From contig CAZQOV010000165.1 in assembly GCA_964595055.1 (NCBI GenBank), positions 1 through 6,443 of the forward strand: a DNA stretch of 6,443 nucleotides. The letters run 5' to 3'. Position 1 is the first letter of the stretch. Every line of letters starts with the position of its first letter. The position numbers and the translations under genes are program-made. This stretch comes from CAYRTD01 sp964595055. Lineage in GTDB: Bacteria > Bacteroidota > Bacteroidia > Bacteroidales > GCA-2748055. Below the pieces are notes generated by a model. That model was not told the origin of the DNA. It saw only the letters and a program-made list of their open reading frames with translations, and did no database searches. Of the stretch, positions 1 through 5,824 are shown piece by piece.

Positions 1-734
1 TTGTACTTTCCCGGCAGTACTCTCAGGGTTTTCAGGGGGATGAGTTCAACGTATACCGTTCCCTGAGGAGCATTAATCCATCTCCCTATCTTTTTTATTT
101 CGATTATGGCGGTTTTAAGTTATTTGGTTCATCACCGGAAGCGCAGTTGGTCATTGAGAAGGGTATAGCCAGGATCAATCCGATTGCGGGTACATTTAAG
201 AGGAGTGGAAATGATGAAAAGGATCGCCAGCTTGCCATTGACCTGACCAATGACGAGAAAGAAAATGCTGAACATGTAATGCTGGTTGATCTGGCCAGGA
301 ATGATCTCGGCCGGAATTCCGACCATGTCTCTGTGAAGACCTATCGTGAAGTACAGTTCTACTCCCATGTGATTCACCTGGTTTCGGAGGTGACCGGGAA
401 ATTATATAATGATTTTAATCCGGTAAAGGTATTTGGTGATTCTTTTCCGGCCGGGACCCTTTCCGGAGCGCCAAAATTTAGGGCTATGGAGTTAATCGAT
501 AAATATGAAAACAGAAACCGGGGATACTACGGTGGAGCCCTGGGTTACCTGGGATTTAATGGTGATGTCAACCATGCCATTATGATACGTTCCTTTCTGA
601 GTATAAACAATACACTTTTCTATCAGGCAGGAGCAGGAATAGTAGCTGCATCGGTGGAAAAGAATGAACTTGAAGAGGTTAACAATAAACTGGGAGCATT
701 GAAAACGGCTATTCACCAGGCTCAAAATCTTTAA
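1..734 (+). CDS. trpE: Anthranilate synthase component I (TrpE), C-terminal half, 5'-truncated by window edge
   Basis: TrpE converts chorismate to anthranilate in the cytoplasm, using ammonia supplied by TrpG. The frame is open from base 3 to a TAA at 732-734 and gives 243 residues, about half of a normal TrpE of roughly 460-500 residues. The start is therefore off the left edge; a TTG at 147 is an internal Leu codon in mid-domain, not a start. The fragment is the chorismate-binding domain. In fragment numbering, NPSPYLF (25-31) belongs to the tryptophan feedback pocket, followed by PIAGTFKR (60-67), DEKENAEH (84-91), MLVDLARNDLGR (93-104), IHLVSEVTG with the conserved His (H125), FPAGTLSGAPK (148-158), YYGGALGY (175-182), QAGAGIVA (208-215) and a C-terminal ELEEVNNKLGAL. 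PabB and other chorismate enzymes share this fold, but adjacent trpG and trpDCFBA make TrpE by far the best call. The N-terminal LLES feedback motif cannot be seen. Confidence 0.96.
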   Translation, partial: VLSRQYSQGFQGDEFNVYRSLRSINPSPYLFYFDYGGFKLFGSSPEAQLVIEKGIARINPIAGTFKRSGNDEKDRQLAIDLTNDEKENAEHVMLVDLARNDLGRNSDHVSVKTYREVQFYSHVIHLVSEVTGKLYNDFNPVKVFGDSFPAGTLSGAPKFRAMELIDKYENRNRGYYGGALGYLGFNGDVNHAIMIRSFLSINNTLFYQAGAGIVAASVEKNELEEVNNKLGALKTAIHQAQNL

Positions 735-745
735 ACTAAAGCATT

Positions 746-1315
746 ATGAAAATTCTTGTTATTGATAATTATGATTCATTCACCTATAACATTGTAAGTT
801 ATTTGAAAGAGATTACCGGACAGAATATCTCGGTTTTTCGTAATGATAAGATCGATTTGGAGAAGGTCGGGAATTATGATAAAATCGTGTTATCTCCTGG
901 TCCCGGAGTTCCCAAAGATGCAGGCATCAGTATTAACCTGATCAAAAGATGGGCTCCTGAGAGAAGTATTCTCGGGGTTTGTTTGGGATGCCAGGCAATT
1001 GCCGAGAGCTATGGAGGAGAGATCTATAACCTTGACAATGTTTTCCATGGAGTGGCAACATACATGAGCGTTACAGATGAGAATGAAAAGCTTTTTGATG
1101 GGATCCCGGAAAATTTCACTGCCGGCAGGTATCATTCCTGGGTGATTAATGAAGAAAAACTTCCTTCGGAAATTAAAATTACCGCCCGTGATAATGAAGG
1201 GGTCATAATGGCGGTATCACATAAGAAATATGATCTGAAAGGTGTACAGTTTCATCCCGAGTCGGTGCTGACCCGCTATGGAAAGCAGATGCTGACCAAT
1301 TGGCTGGGCTATTAA
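746..1315 (+). CDS. trpG: Anthranilate synthase component II, glutamine amidotransferase (TrpG)
   Basis: TrpG hydrolyses glutamine and channels the ammonia to TrpE. The 189-residue length is normal for a stand-alone class I amidotransferase domain. The N-terminus MKILVIDNYDSFTYN is the family signature. PGPG (51-54) forms the oxyanion-loop region, Cys79 in GVCLG is the nucleophile, and His170 and Glu172 in GVQFHPES complete the triad. YHSW (129-132) is also conserved. One departure stands out: the residue after GVCLG is Cys82, where most homologues have His (GVCLGHQ). The ATG lies 11 bp after the trpE stop in an A-rich stretch with no clear Shine-Dalgarno sequence. Unlike in some enterobacteria, it is not fused to TrpD. 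It may also serve p-aminobenzoate synthesis as PabA, as in some bacteria; the window cannot settle that. Confidence 0.97.
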   Translation: MKILVIDNYDSFTYNIVSYLKEITGQNISVFRNDKIDLEKVGNYDKIVLSPGPGVPKDAGISINLIKRWAPERSILGVCLGCQAIAESYGGEIYNLDNVFHGVATYMSVTDENEKLFDGIPENFTAGRYHSWVINEEKLPSEIKITARDNEGVIMAVSHKKYDLKGVQFHPESVLTRYGKQMLTNWLGY

Positions 1316-1354
1316 AGTGACATGAAATAAGTATTTATATAATATGGAATAAAA

Positions 1355-2350
1355 ATGAAAGAAGTATTACACAAGCTAACGTCCCATATGACACTAAGCA
1401 GGGAGGAAGCTAAAGCTATCCTTGTGGGGATTGCTTCTGGTAAATACAATCAATCCCAGGTCTCCTCATTTCTCACCGTTTTTATGATGAGACTTATCAC
1501 GGTGGAGGAGTTAATGGGTTTTAGAGATGCTCTCCTTGAATTGTGCGTAAGAACCGATTTGGATGGACAAAATACCATTGATATGTGCGGAACGGGTGGC
1601 GATGGTAAAAATACCTTCAATATTTCCACACTTGCCTCCTTTGTGGTAGCCGGCACGGGAGAAAAGGTTGCCAAACACGGGAATTATGGGGTCTCTTCTG
1701 CATCAGGATCCAGTAATATGCTCGAATATTTCGGGTATAAATTCTCCAACAGCAGGAATAAATTGCTTATGGAACTGGACAAGTCAGGAATATGCTTTTT
1801 GCATGCCCCTTTATTTCATCCTGCCATGAAAAATGTCGGTCCGGTGCGGAAAGAACTGGCATTAAAAACCTTCTTCAATATTCTTGGTCCCATGGTTAAT
1901 CCTACCTTTCCCCCTAATCAATTGATGGGGGTATTTAGTCTTGAAACCGCCCGCTTATATCATTATATTTATCAGCAAACAGACCGGAACTACAAGATCA
2001 TTTATGCGCTCGACGGATATGATGAAGTATCCCTGACCGGAAGTTTTAAGGTTATTTCAAATTCTGGTGAGCATCTGTTGGAGCCCGAGGATTTGGAAAT
2101 GGATTATGTTAGAGCTGAAGATATTTTCGGAGGTAACTCTGTGGAAGAAGCGGCAGAGATTTTTGAAGACATTCTGGAAGGAAGAGGAACTGATGCACAA
2201 AATAATGTTGTACTCGCCAATGCGGCCTTGGGCCTTCAAACTATCCATCCTGCCATGAGTATAAAAGAGGCCGTAGAAAAAGCCCGGGAATCGCTGCTGG
2301 GAGGAAGGGCGAAATCGGTATTTAAGAAATTGATTGAAATGAACAGTTGA
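1355..2350 (+). CDS. trpD: Anthranilate phosphoribosyltransferase (TrpD)
   Basis: TrpD transfers the phosphoribosyl group of PRPP to anthranilate, the second committed step of the pathway. The 331 residues match a full-length stand-alone enzyme. An N-terminal helical domain (about 1-70) precedes the PRPP-binding motif CGTGGDGKNTFNIST (78-92). KHGN (107-110) follows, then the anthranilate-site region VRKELALKTFFNILGP (164-179, with Arg165) and the magnesium-binding DE pair in ALDGYDEVSLTG (Asp223, Glu224). The usual ELG(L/R)(R/K)T motif reads ELALKT here, a mild Gly-to-Ala change at 169. The ATG sits 39 bp after trpG, the widest gap in the operon, with at most a weak GGA (1346-1348) as ribosome binding site. 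The TGA stop lies 2 bp before the preferred trpC start. Confidence 0.97.
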   Translation: MKEVLHKLTSHMTLSREEAKAILVGIASGKYNQSQVSSFLTVFMMRLITVEELMGFRDALLELCVRTDLDGQNTIDMCGTGGDGKNTFNISTLASFVVAGTGEKVAKHGNYGVSSASGSSNMLEYFGYKFSNSRNKLLMELDKSGICFLHAPLFHPAMKNVGPVRKELALKTFFNILGPMVNPTFPPNQLMGVFSLETARLYHYIYQQTDRNYKIIYALDGYDEVSLTGSFKVISNSGEHLLEPEDLEMDYVRAEDIFGGNSVEEAAEIFEDILEGRGTDAQNNVVLANAALGLQTIHPAMSIKEAVEKARESLLGGRAKSVFKKLIEMNS

Positions 2351-2352
2351 AA

Positions 2353-3150
2353 ATGAATTATCTAGATAAAATTATAAAAGCCAAAAGAAAAGAAATTGAC
2401 TCGATAAAGAAAAAGGTTCCGGTTTCATTTCTGGAGAAAACTTCCCTCTATAATGAATTAAGGCCTTCTTTTTATAATGCTGTTAATTGTTCCGGACCAT
2501 CCATTATTGCTGAATTTAAGAGAAGGTCACCTTCTAAAGGCATTTTGAATGAAGGGGCTGATCTGATTAGTGTGCTAAAAGCTTATGAAAAATCTGGTGC
2601 TTGTGCAGTGTCTGTGCTAACGGATAAGCATTTTGACGGAAGGGCAGTTGATCTTTCGGTAGCATATGAAACCCTTGATATAGCCATATTGCGTAAGGAT
2701 TTTATTGTTGATGAATTTCAGATCTTTGAGGCTCGATCCCTGGGCGCTTCAGCAATTCTGCTGATTGCGGCTGTGCTGGAAAAAAACGAGATTGAAAGAT
2801 TTACCAGCCTTGCCGAAGAACTTGGACTTGATGTGTTGCTTGAATTACATGAGAAAAATGAGATTTCCAAAATATCTTCTAAAAACAGGATCATAGGAAT
2901 TAATAATCGCAATCTGAGAACGTTTGAAGTAGATATTGAACAGTCTAAGGAACTTCTCGCTGAACTTCCTGAGGATATTCTCAAGGTATCTGAAAGCGGA
3001 ATATATACGGTTGAAACCATTATGGATCTCTATGAGAAAGGTTTTGATGCATTTTTGATGGGGGAAATCTTTATGAGGAACAAACATCCTGAAATGGCTG
3101 TCTTTGAATTTATGGACATCCTTAATACAAGAAATTTTCAGGGAGATTAA
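2353..3150 (+). CDS. trpC: Indole-3-glycerol-phosphate synthase (TrpC)
   Basis: TrpC closes the indole ring, converting carboxyphenylamino-deoxyribulose phosphate to indole-glycerol phosphate with loss of CO2 and water. From the ATG at 2353 it has 265 residues, the normal size for a monofunctional (βα)8-barrel enzyme. A TTG at 2347 is in frame and would add two residues, but it overlaps the trpD stop; the ATG, followed by the usual NYLDKI start, is preferred. Residues matching the catalytic set of the Sulfolobus enzyme are Glu54 and Lys56 (AEFKRRSPSKG), Lys115 (LRKDF), Glu164 (LLELHE), Asn184 (GINNRNL) and Ser215 (SESG). C-terminal LMGEIFM is the phosphate-site segment. The β3 loop reads FDGR (94-97) where most relatives have FGGS or FNGS. 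It is not fused to TrpF, which follows 12 bp later. Confidence 0.97.
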   Translation: MNYLDKIIKAKRKEIDSIKKKVPVSFLEKTSLYNELRPSFYNAVNCSGPSIIAEFKRRSPSKGILNEGADLISVLKAYEKSGACAVSVLTDKHFDGRAVDLSVAYETLDIAILRKDFIVDEFQIFEARSLGASAILLIAAVLEKNEIERFTSLAEELGLDVLLELHEKNEISKISSKNRIIGINNRNLRTFEVDIEQSKELLAELPEDILKVSESGIYTVETIMDLYEKGFDAFLMGEIFMRNKHPEMAVFEFMDILNTRNFQGD

Positions 3151-3162
3151 TCATTTGAAGGT

Positions 3163-3795
3163 ATGAAAATTAAAATATGTGGGTTAACCGGTCTTGTCAA
3201 TATCAGAGATATCCTGGATCTCAATCCGGATTATATAGGGTTTATTTTTCACCCTTCATCTCCAAGGTATATGGTAGATAAGATCTCCCCTCATGATATT
3301 TTTTCAATTTGCTCTGATACAAAAAAAGCTGGGGTTTTTGTGAATTCAGGATTTCATGCAATTTCCACAATTTACCTGAAATATAACCTGGACATCGTTC
3401 AATTGCATGGAGAAGAAAGTCCACAACTATGTAAGCAGCTTAAGTCATCAGGAATAGAAATTATGAAAGCCTTCCGGATGAAAGCCGGTTTTAACTTCCG
3501 GTCGATTGCTGATTATATTCCTTACTGCCGTTACTTTCTGTTTGATACATATGCTGATGTGAAGGGAGGGAGCGGAAAAAAATTTGATTGGGAAATAATC
3601 GCAAACTATGATCTTGGGCACCCTTTTTTTCTCAGCGGCGGGATTACCCCATACGATGCTGAAGAGATATTCCGGATTGATCATCCTTCACTTGTGGGTG
3701 TCGATTTGAACAGTCGTTTTGAGGACAGCCCGGGAATAAAAAACATATCAAAACTGAAAATATTCTTAAATGAGTTGAGAGGACAAAAAATATGA
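3163..3795 (+). CDS. trpF: Phosphoribosylanthranilate isomerase (TrpF)
   Basis: TrpF carries out the Amadori rearrangement of phosphoribosylanthranilate to the substrate of TrpC. The 210 residues form a typical small (βα)8 barrel. The general base Cys6 lies in KICGLT, and the general acid Asp128 in FDTYADVKGGSGKKFDW (127-143), which also carries the glycine-rich phosphate loop. GFIFHPSSPRY (26-36), VQLHGEES (79-86), FLSGGI (156-161) and VDLNSRFE (180-187) are further family motifs. The last matches the Bacteroidota form rather than the proteobacterial VSSGVE form, which is an inference from memory of the family. The ATG follows trpC by 12 bp; an AAGG is present but only 2 nt upstream, too close to be a good ribosome site. 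Its TGA overlaps the trpB start as ATGA, suggesting translational coupling. Confidence 0.96.
   Translation: MKIKICGLTGLVNIRDILDLNPDYIGFIFHPSSPRYMVDKISPHDIFSICSDTKKAGVFVNSGFHAISTIYLKYNLDIVQLHGEESPQLCKQLKSSGIEIMKAFRMKAGFNFRSIADYIPYCRYFLFDTYADVKGGSGKKFDWEIIANYDLGHPFFLSGGITPYDAEEIFRIDHPSLVGVDLNSRFEDSPGIKNISKLKIFLNELRGQKI
3778..3783 (+). promoter_or_regulatory. Shine-Dalgarno-like AGAGGA upstream of trpB
   Basis: AGAGGA ends 8 nt before the trpB ATG at 3792, a good distance for 16S rRNA pairing, and lies inside the 3' end of trpF. None of the other five junctions in the operon shows a comparable purine box at this spacing. It may aid reinitiation at the ATGA overlap. Chance occurrence in a purine-rich coding end is possible. 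Confidence 0.45.
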
Positions 3796-4982
3796 AAAAT
3801 TTTTTAACCAATGAGGAGGGTTTTTACGGGAACTTTGGAGGAAGCTATATACCCGAAATGTTAAGACATAATGTACATGAATTGAGGGAGATCTATTACG
3901 ATACCATTATGTCAGATTCTTTTCAGCAAGAATTCAGAGATTTACTGAAGAATTATGCAGGTAGACCTTCACCTCTTTTTCATGCCAAAAGATTGAGTGA
4001 TTATTATAAGGCAAGGGTTTATTTTAAGCGGGAAGATCTCAATCATACCGGTTCCCATAAGATCAATAATACCCTGGGGCAAATCCTTCTGGCCCGGCAT
4101 ATGGGGAAAAACAGGATCATTGCCGAGACCGGGGCCGGACAGCATGGTGTGGCCACTGCAACGGTGGCGGCACTTATGGGTCTGGAGTGTTTGGTTTATA
4201 TGGGAGAGTTGGATATGAACCGTCAGGAGCCGAATGTAAAAAGAATGGAAATGCTGGGTGCAAAGGTTATACCTGCCTCATCCGGCAATATGACCTTAAA
4301 GGATGCCACCAATGAGGCTATGCGCGACTGGATTGGGAATCCGGAAGACACCTATTACATTATAGGTTCCGTGGTTGGTCCCCATCCTTATCCGGATCTT
4401 GTTGCCTATTTCCAATCTATAATCTCCGAGGAAATGCTGTTTCAACTTGAGGAGCAAACAGGGTCAAGGTTTCCCGATTATATCTTTGCCTGTGTTGGAG
4501 GGGGAAGCAATGCAGCAGGCTCATTTTATCATTATCTTGATAAGAAGAAAACCCGGCTGATTGGGGTTGAAGCGGCCGGTAAAGGGGTTGATACTGCACT
4601 TACTGCTGCTACCCTAGCAAAAGGTGAAGTTGGAATTTTGCATGGGAGCAAAACATTCCTGATGCAGGATGAAGATGGTCAGATTACTGAACCCTATTCA
4701 ATTTCGGCCGGTCTTGATTACCCGGGTATCGGACCCATGCATTCATGGTTGGCTGAAACGGGAAAGGCTGAGTATGTGAGTGTGACAGATAAAGAAGCCC
4801 TTAAAGCTGCCTTTCTTTGTACCCGCCTTGAAGGGATTATCCCCGCTCTTGAGTCTGCACATGCCCTGGCAGCATTGGGGCAGTTTTCTTTTAAAGAAGA
4901 TGAAGTAGTGGTAATAAATATATCAGGTAGAGGAGATAAAGATATGCAAACCTATATCAATAGTTCACATCTGAAATTTTAG
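3792..4982 (+). CDS. trpB: Tryptophan synthase beta subunit (TrpB)
   Basis: TrpB is the PLP-dependent half of tryptophan synthase and condenses indole, channelled from TrpA, with L-serine. The 396 residues match the standard TrpB1 class that works with TrpA, not the longer TrpB2. Lys90 in HTGSHKINN forms the PLP Schiff base, and Glu112 in AETGAGQHG is the catalytic acid. Arg144 in NRQEPNV and Lys170 in TLKDA lie in the allosteric COMM region. GGGSNA (236-241) binds the cofactor phosphate, Asp309 lies in AGLDYPG, Glu347 in RLEG, and Ser378 in SGRGDKD contacts the pyridine nitrogen. These all match the Salmonella enzyme by motif. The start overlaps the trpF stop by 4 nt (ATGA). The trpA start is 4 bp after its TAG, which fits 1:1 production of an α2β2 complex. 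Confidence 0.98.
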   Translation: MKNFLTNEEGFYGNFGGSYIPEMLRHNVHELREIYYDTIMSDSFQQEFRDLLKNYAGRPSPLFHAKRLSDYYKARVYFKREDLNHTGSHKINNTLGQILLARHMGKNRIIAETGAGQHGVATATVAALMGLECLVYMGELDMNRQEPNVKRMEMLGAKVIPASSGNMTLKDATNEAMRDWIGNPEDTYYIIGSVVGPHPYPDLVAYFQSIISEEMLFQLEEQTGSRFPDYIFACVGGGSNAAGSFYHYLDKKKTRLIGVEAAGKGVDTALTAATLAKGEVGILHGSKTFLMQDEDGQITEPYSISAGLDYPGIGPMHSWLAETGKAEYVSVTDKEALKAAFLCTRLEGIIPALESAHALAALGQFSFKEDEVVVINISGRGDKDMQTYINSSHLKF

Positions 4983-4986
4983 ATAT

Positions 4987-5757
4987 ATGAATAGAATTGA
5001 TCAATGCTTTAAGGAGAAAAAGCAAAATATTTTGTCGGTTTATTTTACCGCCGGTTTTCCGGCACTCAACGATACAAGGAGGATTATTAAGGCCCTGGAT
5101 AAATATGGGGCAGATATGATTGAAATCGGAATGCCTTTTTCTGATCCGGTTGCAGATGGGCCCGTCATTCAGAAAAGCAGTAAAAAGGCCCTCAATAATG
5201 GAATGAATTTAGCTCTACTTTTCGAGCAATTAAGTGATTTACGACAGATAACTGATATCCCCGTGATATTGATGGGGTACTTGAATCCAGTTTTCAGGAT
5301 GGGAATGGAAAAGTTTCTGAACTTCTGTTATGATGTAGGCATAGATGGAGTTATCCTTCCTGATTTTCCCCTCGAGGAGTATGAAAATACGTATAAAAAA
5401 ACCTTTAATCAGTACGGGATTTATAATGTTTTATTAATTACTCCTCAAAGCTCTGAAAATCGTATCCGGAAAATTGACGAAATATCAAAAGGCTTTGTTT
5501 ACATGGTTTCTTCTTATTCCACAACCGGGGTAAAGGAGGCTTTCGGAGATCAGCAGATACTTTATTTTGAGCGCATTAAAAGGATGCAATTGAGTAACCC
5601 TACCCTGGTAGGATTCGGAATTTCCAGCAAAGAAAGCTATCAAACTGCCTGTCGCTATTCTAATGGTGCTATTATTGGGACGGCTTTTATTAAGGCAATT
5701 GAAAAAAACGGAAAACTAGATGAGAAAGTAAAAGGATTTATCAGATCGCTCAGATAA
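4987..5757 (+). CDS. trpA: Tryptophan synthase alpha subunit (TrpA)
   Basis: TrpA cleaves indole-3-glycerol phosphate to indole and glyceraldehyde 3-phosphate and passes the indole through a tunnel to TrpB. The 256 residues are normal for this (βα)8 barrel. Both catalytic acids are present: Glu46 in MIEIGMPFSDP and Asp57 in VADGP. Other family segments are YFTAGFP (19-25), MGYLNP (96-101), LPDFP (124-128), the mobile loop 6 region SSYSTTG (175-181), with Thr180 at the place of the catalytically important loop Thr, and the phosphate-binding GFGIS (209-213) and GAIIGTAFI. The start is 4 bp after trpB with no Shine-Dalgarno sequence, so translation probably depends on coupling. It ends in TAA and is the last gene of the operon. 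Confidence 0.98.
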   Translation: MNRIDQCFKEKKQNILSVYFTAGFPALNDTRRIIKALDKYGADMIEIGMPFSDPVADGPVIQKSSKKALNNGMNLALLFEQLSDLRQITDIPVILMGYLNPVFRMGMEKFLNFCYDVGIDGVILPDFPLEEYENTYKKTFNQYGIYNVLLITPQSSENRIRKIDEISKGFVYMVSSYSTTGVKEAFGDQQILYFERIKRMQLSNPTLVGFGISSKESYQTACRYSNGAIIGTAFIKAIEKNGKLDEKVKGFIRSLR

Positions 5758-5790
5758 TTGATTTAAGCGGTATTTTCCTATTATTATAAC

Positions 5791-5810
5791 TAGTTGGAAA
5801 CTAAAATTTT
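5791..5810 (+). terminator. Weak candidate terminator after trpA
   Basis: In the 67-bp AT-rich gap between the convergent genes, TAGTT (5791-5795) and AACTA (5799-5803) form a 5-bp inverted repeat with a GGA loop, followed by AAAATTTT. The stem has only one G-C pair. A competing pairing of TTTCC (5774-5778) with GGAAA (5796-5800) is also possible. It lies where a terminator is expected, but its stability is poor, so the call is positional more than structural. Confidence 0.25.
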
Positions 5811-5824
5811 GACATAAAATGTAT

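Noticed and set aside
147..734. A trpE gene starting at the TTG at 147
   Set aside because: The same frame is open to the left edge and encodes conserved TrpE sequence (NPSPYLF, GSSPE), so 147 is an internal Leu codon.
1317..1343. A sigma70-type internal promoter (GTGACA, 15 bp, TATAAT)
   Set aside because: The spacer is short, the predicted start would almost abut the trpD ATG, and Bacteroidota use a different promoter consensus; not strong enough to annotate.
2067..2258. Plus-strand frame within trpD, and a similar one at 3997-4218 within trpB
   Set aside because: These are out-of-frame readings of conserved enzyme sequence, with no family resemblance or start signal.
132..3684. Minus-strand open frames of 60-100 codons under trpE, trpG, trpD, trpC and trpF
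   Set aside because: They lie wholly inside well-conserved genes on the other strand, have no recognisable motifs and are antisense shadows.
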